Source of the DNA: Streptomyces mobaraensis
GTDB lineage: Bacteria > Actinomycetota > Actinomycetes > Streptomycetales > Streptomycetaceae
Reading direction: 5' to 3'
DNA: 64,000 nt
Assembly (NCBI RefSeq): GCF_020099395.1
Contig: NZ_CP083590.1
Location: 1,674,001-1,738,000 of the forward strand
The translations under genes and the position numbers were made by a program. Shown here one piece after another: positions 25,646 to 33,684 of this stretch (its first letter is position 1; every line of letters starts with the position of its first letter). Below the pieces are notes generated by a model. It made no database searches. It was not told where the DNA came from and was given only the letters and a program-made list of their open reading frames with translations.

Positions 25646-27043
25646 TCAGCTCTCCAGGCGGGCCAGGATCCGCGGGCCGAGGTCCGTGACGTCCCCCGCG
25701 CCCATGGTGAGAACGAGATCGCCGGGGCGGACCATTCCCGCGAGGACGTCGGGGACGGCGGCCATGTCGTGCTCGGCGCGCACGTCGGCGCCGGCCTCGC
25801 GGGCCGCGTCGATGATCATGGCGCTGGTGACGCCGGGGATCGGGTCCTCGCGGGCGGGGTAGATGTCGAGGACGACGGAGGCGTCGGCCAGGGCCAGCGC
25901 CTGCCCCATCTCGGTGCCGAGCTCCTGGGTGCGGCTGAACAGGTGGGGCTGGAAGACCACCAGGACGCGGGAGCCGGCCGCGGCACCGCGCATGGCCTCC
26001 AGGTCGGCGGTCATCTCGGTGGGGTGGTGCGCGTACGAGTCGATGACCTGCGCGCCGGCGGCCTCGCCCTTGAGCTGGAGGCGGCGGCCCACGCCGGTGT
26101 ACTTGCCGAGGGCGGCGGCCAGGTCGCCGGCCGGGATGCCGAGGGCGACGCCCGCGGCGAGGGCGGCGACGGCGTTGTGGGCGTAGTGCCGGCCGGGCAC
26201 GGAGACGCCGAAGGTGAGCTCACGGCCGTCGAGGAGCACGGTGACCTCGCTGGTCAGGCCGCGCGGCGTGACGTCGAGGACGCGGACGTCGGCGCCCTCG
26301 GACTCGCCGTAGGTGACGACCCGGATGCCGTCGGTGCGACCGGCGAGGCGGCGGGTCAGCTCGCGGGCGCCCTCCTGGTCGGCCGCGACGACGAGCGTGC
26401 CGCCCGGGCGGATCCGGCCCACGAAGATCTCGAACGACTCGTGGATCTCCTCCATCGAGGCGTAGTTCGCGTGGTGGTCCAGCTCCGCGTTGAGGATGAT
26501 CGCGACCTCGGGCGCGTACTTGTGGAAGCTGCGGTCGCTCTCGTCCGCCTCCGCCACGAAGATCTCGCCGGCGCCGTGCCGGGCGTTGGTGCCGGGCCCG
26601 TGGAGGTCGCCGCCGATCGCGTACGACGGGTCGAGCGCGAGCGCGTCCAGCGCCACCGCCAGCATCGACGTGGTGGTCGTCTTGCCGTGCGTGCCCGCGA
26701 CGGCGATCGGGCGCAGCCCGTCCATCAGCCGCGCCAGCGCGTCCGAGCGGTGGACGACGGGGATGCCGCGCTCGGCCGCGGCGGCCAGCTCCGGATTGTC
26801 CTGGCGGATGGCGCTGGAGACGACGACGCAGGTGGCGTCCTCGGCGAGGTGCCCGGCGGCGTGGCCGACGTGGACCGTGACGCCGAGGGCGCGCAGCGCG
26901 GCCGCGGTCGCGGACTCCTTCGCGTCGCTGCCCGCCACCCGGGCGCCGCGCTGGGCGAGGATCTTCGCGATGCCCGACATGCCGGCGCCGCCGATGCCGA
27001 TGAAGTGGGGGCGGTCCATCGTCGGGGGGACGGCCGGTGCCAT
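25646..27043 (-). CDS. murC: UDP-N-acetylmuramate--L-alanine ligase MurC
   Basis: This 465-residue cytoplasmic ligase adds the first L-Ala of the peptidoglycan stem peptide. It shows the UDP-binding FIGIGGAGMSGIAKIL at the N-terminus, the ATP-binding GTHGKTTTT (117-125), ELDHHANY and YAHHPTE. The ATG at 27043 is preceded by AGGGAG at good spacing; the open frame to 27205 has no homology. It is outside the dcw cluster, as in other Streptomyces. Confidence 0.95.
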   Translation of the reverse strand: MAPAVPPTMDRPHFIGIGGAGMSGIAKILAQRGARVAGSDAKESATAAALRALGVTVHVGHAAGHLAEDATCVVVSSAIRQDNPELAAAAERGIPVVHRSDALARLMDGLRPIAVAGTHGKTTTTSMLAVALDALALDPSYAIGGDLHGPGTNARHGAGEIFVAEADESDRSFHKYAPEVAIILNAELDHHANYASMEEIHESFEIFVGRIRPGGTLVVAADQEGARELTRRLAGRTDGIRVVTYGESEGADVRVLDVTPRGLTSEVTVLLDGRELTFGVSVPGRHYAHNAVAALAAGVALGIPAGDLAAALGKYTGVGRRLQLKGEAAGAQVIDSYAHHPTEMTADLEAMRGAAAGSRVLVVFQPHLFSRTQELGTEMGQALALADASVVLDIYPAREDPIPGVTSAMIIDAAREAGADVRAEHDMAAVPDVLAGMVRPGDLVLTMGAGDVTDLGPRILARLES

Positions 27044-27159
27044 GTGCGGTGCTCCCTGGTTGTTCTCGGCTGCTGTCCGCTGTGACCAGCGGTTGTCCCC
27101 GGGGGTCCGGGGACGGTGACTGCGCCGATTCTCGCACCCGGTGCCGACAGCGCGGCCTT

Positions 27160-27312
27160 CGGCCGGGGGGTGCCCCGGTCCCTCCCCCAGAGGGGGCACC
27201 CCCATTCACCGTTTCCGCAGGGGCTCCGCCCCCGCACCCCCGAAACCGCGCTCCGCGCGGTTGTCCTCAAACGCCGGACGGGCTGAAGGGTCAGCCCGTC
27301 CGGCGTCAAACT
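27160..27312 (+). repeat. Dispersed intergenic repeat, copy 2
   Basis: Between murC and the next gene. It shares with copy 3 the block CCTCCCCCAGAGGGGGCACC, the hairpin CAGGGGCTCCGCCCC, CCGCGCTCCGCGCGG and the core TCCTCAAACGCCGGACGGGC (27264-27283). It is present upstream of a start codon rather than after a stop on one side, so it need not be only a terminator. Confidence 0.8.
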
Positions 27313-27354
27313 CACCTTTCCGGATGGCGGCGGGCGGGCGGTCCCGTTTGACGT

Positions 27355-27849
27355 CTACTCCGCGTCGCCGGTCACAGGCTGCTCCTCGTCCGCGTGCGCA
27401 TACAGCTTGAGGACCGGCACGCCGACCTTGTGGCGGGCGCGCGAGGCCCAGTCGCGGTGGAAGAACTCCTCGACGAGGTGGGGTGCGGTCAGCACGATCA
27501 CCTCGTCGGCGTGGGTCTGCTCGACGACGGAACGGAGCAGGTCCAGCGGGTGGTCGTCGATGATCTGGCCGACGGCCTCGCTGCCGGCCCCGCGCAGGAG
27601 GCGCAGGGAGTGCTCCAGGGCGAGGGCGGCGGGCCGCAGGGCGGCCTCGCCCTCGGGTTCGTCCGCCTCGTGGACGGCCTGTTCCAGCTCGCCCAGGGCG
27701 ACGTCGTCGATGGCGCGCAGCAGCCGGTCCTCGGCGCCTCTGGGCTGCATCAGGACCACGAAGGACATCTCGTCGTCGTGCAGGCCGGTGACGAAGTCGA
27801 CGTCCGTCGCGGACAGCGGTTGCTCGATCATCAATACGCTCGTGAACAC
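27355..27849 (-). CDS. Conserved actinobacterial protein, universal-stress-like C-terminus
   Basis: This 164-residue soluble protein has an N-terminal half that is acidic and helical. The C-terminal part reads DEVIVLTAPHLVEEFFHRDWASRARHKVGVPVLKLYAH, which resembles the end of universal stress/Rossmann-like domains. I recall relatives being labelled indole-3-glycerol phosphate synthase in databases, but at this length and without the TIM-barrel motifs that label would be wrong. The GTG at 27849 has AAGGG eight bases upstream; an ATG six codons later is the alternative. Function unknown. Confidence 0.65.
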   Translation of the reverse strand: MFTSVLMIEQPLSATDVDFVTGLHDDEMSFVVLMQPRGAEDRLLRAIDDVALGELEQAVHEADEPEGEAALRPAALALEHSLRLLRGAGSEAVGQIIDDHPLDLLRSVVEQTHADEVIVLTAPHLVEEFFHRDWASRARHKVGVPVLKLYAHADEEQPVTGDAE

Positions 27850-28007
27850 GGTCGGCGCCCTTCTCCTCCGTGGGCCCCGGGCCCACACAGAAACCATCCT
27901 GCGCGTGCTCCCTCGGAGCTCGCTGTTTCGAACCCGTGCCCCCGGGGGAGCGTCCGACACAATTCTGCCCGTCGGACGATAAGCGGAACAGGGGATTCCG
28001 CCGATTG

Positions 28008-28817
28008 TCAGATGCCGGTTTCCCGTGTCCGGGCCGCGCCGCCCGTCTCCGTCCGGTACCGGGTGAAAAGGAACCCGTCCTGCTCCAGCACCGACGCCAG
28101 CGCGAACCGCCGCGGCACCTCCAGCGGGGGCCCGCCGGCGATCCGGGGCGCGACCCCGGCGGCGACCATCGGGGCGAGCGAGAGGCACAGCTCGTCCAGC
28201 ACCCCGGCTGCCGTGAACTGCCCCAGCAGCCGCGGCCCGCCCTCCGTCAGCAGCCGCGTCATCCCGCGGGCGGCCAGCAGCTCCGGTATGCGCGCCACGT
28301 CCACCGTCCTCCCCTCGCCGGCCACGACGACCTCCACGCCCGCCGCGGCGGCCGCGTCCCGCCGCTCGGCGGGGGCCGCCTCGCCGGTCAGCACCAGGGT
28401 CGGCACCAGCGGCTCGGCGAACAGCGGCAGCGAGAAGTCGAGGTCGAGCCCGGCGCTCACCACCGCGATCACCGGCGCCGGCGACTGCCCGAGCCCGGCG
28501 CGCCGGGCGGCGAACGCCTCGCGGGCGCGCGCCGGGCGGTAGCCCTCCTGCCGTACGGTCTCGGCGCCGACCACGACGGCGTCGGCGAGCGCGCGCAGCG
28601 TACCGAAGATCCGCATGTCCGCGGCGGAGGACAGCGGCTGCGAGCGGCCCTCGTGGTGGGCGGCGCCGTCGAGCGAGGAGACCATGTTGGCGCGCAGCCA
28701 CGGGCGGCCCTCCGCGACGGCCCCGGGGTAGGCGTAGAGGTCGGCCAGCTCGTCGAGCCCCCATTCGCGGTCTTCGAGGTCGGCGGGGGCGGTGGGCGAG
28801 GGGAACAGGCGTCGCAT
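28008..28817 (-). CDS. RibD C-terminal (pyrimidine/dihydrofolate reductase-like) protein
   Basis: This 269-residue NAD(P)H-dependent reductase has the RibD_C/DHFR-like fold: RANMVSSLDGAAHHEGRS, then DMRIFGTLRALADAVVVGAETVRQEGY, and MTRLLTEGGPRLLGQF near the end, all typical. The riboflavin enzyme reduces the ribose of an aminopyrimidine, but stand-alone homologues like this act on varied substrates and no rib genes are nearby. The ATG at 28817 begins MRRLFPSP as in homologues I know. It is divergent from zapE with 95 bases between starts. Confidence 0.8.
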   Translation of the reverse strand: MRRLFPSPTAPADLEDREWGLDELADLYAYPGAVAEGRPWLRANMVSSLDGAAHHEGRSQPLSSAADMRIFGTLRALADAVVVGAETVRQEGYRPARAREAFAARRAGLGQSPAPVIAVVSAGLDLDFSLPLFAEPLVPTLVLTGEAAPAERRDAAAAAGVEVVVAGEGRTVDVARIPELLAARGMTRLLTEGGPRLLGQFTAAGVLDELCLSLAPMVAAGVAPRIAGGPPLEVPRRFALASVLEQDGFLFTRYRTETGGAARTRETGI

Positions 28818-28912
28818 GGGCGCAGTGTGACACGCCTCGCCGCCCCGAGTGTGACATGCCTCGCTCCGCTCCCGGCCGCCCCGCGCCCGTCGGCGAACTA
28901 CCCTGGAGAGTT

Positions 28913-30004
28913 GTGTCGTCCTCCACCGCAGCATCCCCGGAAGCCCGCCCGACGAGCGGGCAGCCCGTCGCGCTCACCTCGCGCACCCCGCACGTCCCGG
29001 CCGAGCGCCTGGTCGCCGAGATGGTGCCGCCGCCGCGCTTCGACGCGGTGCGGTTCGACACCTACATACCGGACCCGAACCAGCCCAGCCAGACCGAGGC
29101 CGTCCGGGTGCTGTCCGGCTTCGCGGCCGGGCTCGGTTCCCCGGCCGCCGGCAGCGGCCGGAAGCGCTGGTTCCGGCGAGAGGCCAAGCCCGCGCCGGCC
29201 GGCCCGCGCGGCGTCTACCTCGACGGCGGCTACGGCGTCGGCAAGACGCACCTGCTGGCCTCCCTCTGGCACGCGGCGCCGGCCGCCCCGGAGCGGAAGG
29301 CGTTCGGCACCTTCGTCGAGCTGACGAACCTGGTCGGCGCCCTCGGCTTCCAGCAGACCGTCCGCACGCTCGGCGGGCACGAGCTGCTCTGCATCGACGA
29401 GTTCGAGCTGGACGACCCGGGCGACACCGTCCTCGTCTCCACCCTGCTCGGCAAGCTCGTCGAACAGGGCGTCGCGCTCGCCGCGACCTCCAACACGCTG
29501 CCCGGCAAGCTCGGCGAAGGCCGGTTCGCCGCCGCCGACTTCCTCCGCGAGATCCAGGGCCTCTCGGCCCACTTCCGCGCCCTGCGCATCGACGGCGAGG
29601 ACTACCGCCACCGGGGTCTGCCGGAGGCGCCGGCGCCGTACGACGACGAGACCGTCAAGCGGGTGGCCCACTCGGTGGGCGGCGCCTCCCTGGACGACTT
29701 CCCCGCCCTCCTCCGGCACCTCTCCCAGGTCCACCCGAGCCGCTACGGCGCCCTCTGCGACGGCGTCCGCGCGGTCTGCCTCACCGGCGTCGAACCCGTC
29801 CCGGACCAGTCCACCGCCCTGCGGCTCGTCGTCCTCGCGGACCGGCTGTACGACCGCGAGGTGCCGGTGCTGGCGTCCGGGCGGCCGTTCGACCGGCTGT
29901 TCAGCGAGGAGATGCTGGCCGGTGGCTACCGGAAGAAGTACTTCCGGGCCATCTCGCGGCTCACGGCGCTGGCGCGCGATGCGAAGTCCTTGGCGGACGG
30001 CTGA
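28913..30004 (+). CDS. zapE: Cell division protein ZapE-like AFG1 ATPase
   Basis: This 363-residue P-loop ATPase of the AFG1/ZapE family has Walker A GGYGVGKTH (105-113), Walker B LLCIDEFELDD (158-168), and later ATSNTLPGKLGEGRF. The family is known from E. coli ZapE (division ring under stress) and mitochondrial AFG1; its Streptomyces role is unproven. The GTG at 28913 sits behind GGAGAG at short spacing; an in-frame ATG at 28856 would add 19 residues. A dispersed repeat follows immediately. Confidence 0.88.
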   Translation: MSSSTAASPEARPTSGQPVALTSRTPHVPAERLVAEMVPPPRFDAVRFDTYIPDPNQPSQTEAVRVLSGFAAGLGSPAAGSGRKRWFRREAKPAPAGPRGVYLDGGYGVGKTHLLASLWHAAPAAPERKAFGTFVELTNLVGALGFQQTVRTLGGHELLCIDEFELDDPGDTVLVSTLLGKLVEQGVALAATSNTLPGKLGEGRFAAADFLREIQGLSAHFRALRIDGEDYRHRGLPEAPAPYDDETVKRVAHSVGGASLDDFPALLRHLSQVHPSRYGALCDGVRAVCLTGVEPVPDQSTALRLVVLADRLYDREVPVLASGRPFDRLFSEEMLAGGYRKKYFRAISRLTALARDAKSLADG

Positions 30005-30158
30005 GGGGTGGGGGTGCCCCGGTCCCTCCCCCAGAGGGGGCACCCCCATTCACCGTTTCTTGCGGGGGCTGCGCCCCCGCACCCCTGAAACCGCGCTCCG
30101 CGCGGTTGTCCTCAAACGCCGGACGGGCTGAAATCAGCCCGTTGGGGGTGCCCCCTCT
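30004..30158 (+). repeat. Dispersed intergenic repeat, copy 3
   Basis: Nearly identical to copy 2 over CCTCCCCCAGAGGGGGCACC, TTCACCGTTTC, CCGCGCTCCGCGCGG and the core TCCTCAAACGCCGGACGGGC (30109-30128). It lies directly after zapE and is followed head-to-head by an inverted copy. Confidence 0.8.
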
Positions 30159-30270
30159 GGGGGAGTTTGAGGACGAGCGGCGAAGCCGCGACAAGCGGGG
30201 CCTGGGGCGCAGCCCCAGGAATCGGCGAAGGTGGGGGTACCCCCTCTGGGGGAGGGACCGGGGCACGCTC
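30150..30270 (-). repeat. Dispersed intergenic repeat, copy 4, inverted
   Basis: Read on the minus strand this matches copy 1 (GATTCCTGGGGCTGCGCCCC, then CGCGGCTTCGCCGCTCGTCC). Together with copy 3 it makes a large inverted structure between zapE and the deacetylase gene. Confidence 0.8.
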
Positions 30271-30290
30271 CACCGGGGTAACGTCCCCCC

Positions 30291-31142
30291 GTGCCCCGCA
30301 TATCCCGCCCCCTCCTCGCCCTCACCCTCCTCTGCTGCATAACCGCCTGCGGCGGTGCCGGCAGCGCAATGAAGGAGACCGCGGCCCCCGGCGACAAGCC
30401 GACACCCGTCGCACCCGCCACGACGAAACCGGCACCCACAACCGCCCCCACACTCCCCCCGGGCAAAACCGGCGAAACCCCGACCTTCTCGCACGGCCGC
30501 CGCGACCACGGCAAACACATAGCCCTCACCTTCGACGCCGACATGACGTCCGACCAGGGCCCCCGCGCCGCCCACGGCGAGCACTTCGACAACCCGGCCC
30601 TCATCGCCACCCTCCGCCGCCTCAAAGTGCCCGCCACCCTCTTCATGACCGGCCGTTGGGCCGAGCAATACCCGGACCAGGCCCGGTCGATCGGCGCGGA
30701 CCCGCTCTTCGAGGTCGCCAACCACTCGTACAGCCACCACGCGTTCGCCACACCGTGCTACGGCCTCCCGCCGGTGAAGGGCGGGGCGCGGGCGGACGTG
30801 GAGAAGGCGTTCGCCGCGTTCCGGCGCGCCGGCGTCCAGAGGACGGTGCCGTACTTCCGCTTTCCGGGCGGGTGTCACAACCCGTCCGTGCTCAAGGAGT
30901 TGGGCCCCGCGAAGGTGACGGCCGTGCAGTGGGACGTGATAAGCGGCGACGCGTTCGCCAAGCGGCCCGGGCCGGTGGCGGACGAGGTGCTGGCGAAGGC
31001 GCGTCCCGGCTCGGTCGTGGTGATGCACTGCACGCGCAGCGCGGCGCCGGCCACGGAGGCGGCGGTCCGGACGATCGTCCCCCGGCTCCGGGAGCGCGGC
31101 TACGAACTCGTCCGCGTCTCGGACCTGATCGCCAAGGGCTGA
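30291..31142 (+). CDS. Polysaccharide deacetylase lipoprotein (CE4/NodB)
   Basis: This is a 283-residue secreted lipoprotein: hydrophobic signal and lipobox ITAC, then a Pro/Thr/Ala-rich linker to about residue 65, then a NodB deacetylase domain. Motif 1 is LTFDADM in place of TFDDG, so one Asp of the usual pair is shifted. Motif 2 NHSYSHH gives the metal-binding histidines, motif 3 is FRFPGG, and the C-terminal VVMHC supplies the last His. It probably removes acetyl groups from cell-wall glycan or chitin-like polymers at the cell surface. The GTG at 30291 is very close to the repeat region and has no strong ribosome binding site. Confidence 0.85.
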   Translation: MPRISRPLLALTLLCCITACGGAGSAMKETAAPGDKPTPVAPATTKPAPTTAPTLPPGKTGETPTFSHGRRDHGKHIALTFDADMTSDQGPRAAHGEHFDNPALIATLRRLKVPATLFMTGRWAEQYPDQARSIGADPLFEVANHSYSHHAFATPCYGLPPVKGGARADVEKAFAAFRRAGVQRTVPYFRFPGGCHNPSVLKELGPAKVTAVQWDVISGDAFAKRPGPVADEVLAKARPGSVVVMHCTRSAAPATEAAVRTIVPRLRERGYELVRVSDLIAKG

Positions 31143-31147
31143 GCCCC

Positions 31148-31822
31148 CTACCGCCGCGAGCTCAGCGCGCAGGCCACCGCCGCCGCCCCGGCGGCGAACA
31201 CCGCCGCGACGGCCAGCGGCAGCAGCGGCCAGCTGACCGCGCCGCTGCGCGAGGCGCTGACCAGCTCGGTGACGGCGGCGTTGGCGGGCGAGCCGCCGGG
31301 CAGCAGCACCAGGAACACGGCGAGCACGGTGGCCGGTACGGACCGGGCCGCGCTGCGCAGCAGCGGCCGGTTGCAGAGGGCGCCGACGGCCGTGCCGAGC
31401 AGGGCGCAGCTCACGGCGGCCGTGAGGCCCGCGCCGAAGGCCGGGGCCAGTGGGACGGGCACCCGCCCCCGTGAGCTGTGCGGATCGGATATCAGCGCGA
31501 CGACCGCGGTCCCGGCCCCGGCCAGGACGAGGGAGGCCCCCAGGCCGGTCAGCACGCCGGCCAGGTGGACGCGCCACGGCCGGGCCGCCGCGGCGGCGCA
31601 GTCCCGGGCGGCGTCCGACTCGTTGGTGACGCAGACACGCACCAGCCAGGCGGCCACCGGCAGCAGGAGGCCGGCGGCGAGGCCGAAGGAGTCGAGGACG
31701 GGCTCCCCGGCCCGTACGCCGATGGTCAGGAGGACGGCGTACAGCATCAGCGGCGGGAGCCAGCGGTGGGAGCGGAGGAGCAGCGCGGCCTGGTAGCGCA
31801 GCAGGGCGGTCAGGGCGGTCAT
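31148..31822 (-). CDS. ABC exporter membrane subunit
   Basis: This 224-residue hydrophobic protein with about six membrane segments starts MTALTALLRYQAALLLRSHRW, typical of ABC-2-like permeases that work with a separate ATPase. The start overlaps the ATPase stop in ATGA, so the two are coupled and the pair should form an exporter. The substrate is unknown; such two-gene modules in Streptomyces often export peptides, drugs or lipids. Confidence 0.8.
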   Translation of the reverse strand: MTALTALLRYQAALLLRSHRWLPPLMLYAVLLTIGVRAGEPVLDSFGLAAGLLLPVAAWLVRVCVTNESDAARDCAAAAARPWRVHLAGVLTGLGASLVLAGAGTAVVALISDPHSSRGRVPVPLAPAFGAGLTAAVSCALLGTAVGALCNRPLLRSAARSVPATVLAVFLVLLPGGSPANAAVTELVSASRSGAVSWPLLPLAVAAVFAAGAAAVACALSSRR

Positions 31823-32703
31823 CGGTGCGGTTCCTCCGGGGCGGGCACGGCGGTCACCGAGCGGATGTGCCAGGGCGGTGCGGTGGTGAGCAGGGCGTGG
31901 AGCAGCGCGTCGGAGTCGGCGGCGGCGACGGTGAGCCGGACGGCGCCGGGGAGCCGTTCGCTGACCGGGTCGCCGGGCAGCCCGTCCGGCAGCGGACCGG
32001 CGCCCTCCGCCTCGACCCGGACCCGTTGGACACGGGCCCGAGGGGCCGCGGACACGTCCACGAGCCGTCCGCCCTCCACCCGGTGGACCGCGCCGCACTC
32101 CCCCGCCAGCCGGCGCGGATCGTGGTCGACGAACACGACGGCACCCCCGTCGGCGACGCGGTCGAGCACGGCCCGGTCGAGGACGCGGCGGGAGTCGCCG
32201 TCCAGGCCGGTCCACGCCTCGTCGAGGACGAGCAGCGCGGGCGCGCCGACGAGACCCTGCGCGACGGCGACCTTCTGGGCCGTCCCTTTGGACAGCTCCC
32301 GCAACGGCGTACGGGCGTACCGGCCGGCGTCGAAGCGTTCGAGCCAGTCGCGGGCGGCGCGGTCGGCCGCGCGCCGGCGGAGACCGTGGACGCGGCCGAG
32401 GCGGGTGAGGTAACCGAGGGCCGTGAGCGGCAGGGCGGCGGGGAACCGCTCGGGGACGTACGCGGTGCGGGGCCGGCCGGTGATCCGTCCGGCGCTCGGC
32501 GCGTCGATGCCGGCCAGCAGCCGCAGCAGCGTCGACTTGCCGCTGCCGTTGCCGCCCTCGACCCTCAGCAGCGTGCCGCCCGGCACTCGCAGTCCGACCC
32601 CCCTGAGCACCCACCGGCCGCGCACGCCGTACCGGCGGCCGACGTCACGGAGTTCCACAGGATCCCCACCCCTCCCCGATGGCCCCGATTCCCGGATCAC
32701 CAT
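31819..32703 (-). CDS. ABC exporter ATP-binding protein
   Basis: This 294-residue protein has a complete ATPase domain: Walker A GGNGSGKSTLL, a signature reading LSKGTAQKVAVAQ (LSKGT instead of LSGGQ), and Walker B LLVLDEAWTGLD with Ala after the Glu. A C-terminal extension of about 75 residues may be regulatory. The ATG at 32703 abuts a stretch divergent from the PTH2 gene. It is coupled to the permease downstream. Confidence 0.88.
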   Translation of the reverse strand: MVIRESGPSGRGGDPVELRDVGRRYGVRGRWVLRGVGLRVPGGTLLRVEGGNGSGKSTLLRLLAGIDAPSAGRITGRPRTAYVPERFPAALPLTALGYLTRLGRVHGLRRRAADRAARDWLERFDAGRYARTPLRELSKGTAQKVAVAQGLVGAPALLVLDEAWTGLDGDSRRVLDRAVLDRVADGGAVVFVDHDPRRLAGECGAVHRVEGGRLVDVSAAPRARVQRVRVEAEGAGPLPDGLPGDPVSERLPGAVRLTVAAADSDALLHALLTTAPPWHIRSVTAVPAPEEPHR

Positions 32704-32745
32704 AGCGGCCCCGGGGCCCCGGCGGTCTGCTGGCAGACTGGCTCC

Positions 32746-33474
32746 GTGACCAGCTCAGAAACCGGCATCCCGGCCGACTCCGCCGACCCCCGCGACACCG
32801 CGCCGCAGTTCGTCCTGCCCCTGGTGGTACGGATCGAGAAGGCCGCCCCGCCGGCCCGCACCGACGCCCTGGAGACGGCGGCCCGCGCGGTGCTCGTCCT
32901 GCTGTCGGACGAGCGCTCCACCGGTGACGGCGAGTGGGCCGAAGCCGTACGGGACTGGCAGGACGCCCGGATCCGCAAGGTCGTCCGCCGGGCCAGGGGC
33001 GCGGAGTGGCGCCGGGCCTCGGCCCTGCCCGGGATCACGGTGACGGGCGAGACGGCCGAGGTACGCGTCTTCCCGCCGGTCCCGCTCGACGGCTGGCCGC
33101 CGGAGCTGGTGAAGCTCCAGGTGTCCGGCACCGACCTGGACGACCCCACCGCCCCCGGCCCCGCCGCCCCCGAGCGGCCGGTGCTCTGGCTCAACCCGGA
33201 ACTGGAGATGTCCGCGGGCAAGGCGATGGCCCAGGCCGGACACGGCGCCCAACTGGCCTGGTGGCGCCTGGACGACACGGCCCGCAAGGCGTGGCGCGAG
33301 AACGGTTTCGCCCTCTCCGTCCGCACCGCCGCCCCCGCCCGCTGGGCGGCCCTGACCTCAAGCGGCCTGCCCCTCGTCCGCGACGCCGGCTTCACGGAGA
33401 TCGCCCCCGGGCTGACTCTCGCAGTCGAAGGCGGCGAGCGCTACTGCCCGGTTGGGCGCCTGCCGCGACCGTAG
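32746..33474 (+). CDS. PTH2-family peptidyl-tRNA hydrolase-like protein
   Basis: This 242-residue protein has a C-terminal half carrying the archaeal/eukaryotic-type Pth2 signature ELEMSAGKAMAQAGHGAQLAWW, where the Lys and the Gln-Gly-His segment correspond to catalytic and tRNA-binding positions. The first 130 residues, with DWQDARIRKVVRRARGAEW, are an actinobacterial extension. The canonical bacterial Pth is expected elsewhere, so this may be a second hydrolase or act on another aminoacyl/peptidyl ester. The GTG at 32746 starts VTSSETGIPAD; longer frames upstream lie in the ABC genes and are rejected. Confidence 0.82.
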   Translation: MTSSETGIPADSADPRDTAPQFVLPLVVRIEKAAPPARTDALETAARAVLVLLSDERSTGDGEWAEAVRDWQDARIRKVVRRARGAEWRRASALPGITVTGETAEVRVFPPVPLDGWPPELVKLQVSGTDLDDPTAPGPAAPERPVLWLNPELEMSAGKAMAQAGHGAQLAWWRLDDTARKAWRENGFALSVRTAAPARWAALTSSGLPLVRDAGFTEIAPGLTLAVEGGERYCPVGRLPRP

Positions 33475-33684
33475 GCAGGCTGCCTGAGCGGTCCCTCTGC
33501 GCAAGCAGTGGAGCGGGCGAGGCTGTCCACACCATGGCAGAGCGGGAACGCGGATAGGGCACGGTAGCCACTGGCGGAGCCTGGAGGGGAGACACGGGTT
33601 CGGTGAGCCTGGGTTGATTCCCGATCGGGCTATCCATTGGACCTCATCTGAGACCTCTTTGACTCACTGAACCGGGGCGGGTCG

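Noticed and set aside
27355..29061. A 568-codon minus-strand open frame through two genes
   Set aside because: Only the last 164 residues look like protein; the rest is another frame of the RibD-type gene and the zapE start.
31148..32614. A fused ABC ATPase-permease of 488 codons
   Set aside because: The first half is out of frame with the real ATPase; two coupled genes (ATGA overlap) explain the region.
33590..33650. A tRNA-like GGTTGATTCCCGATC segment
   Set aside because: No matching acceptor, D or anticodon arms could be folded around it.
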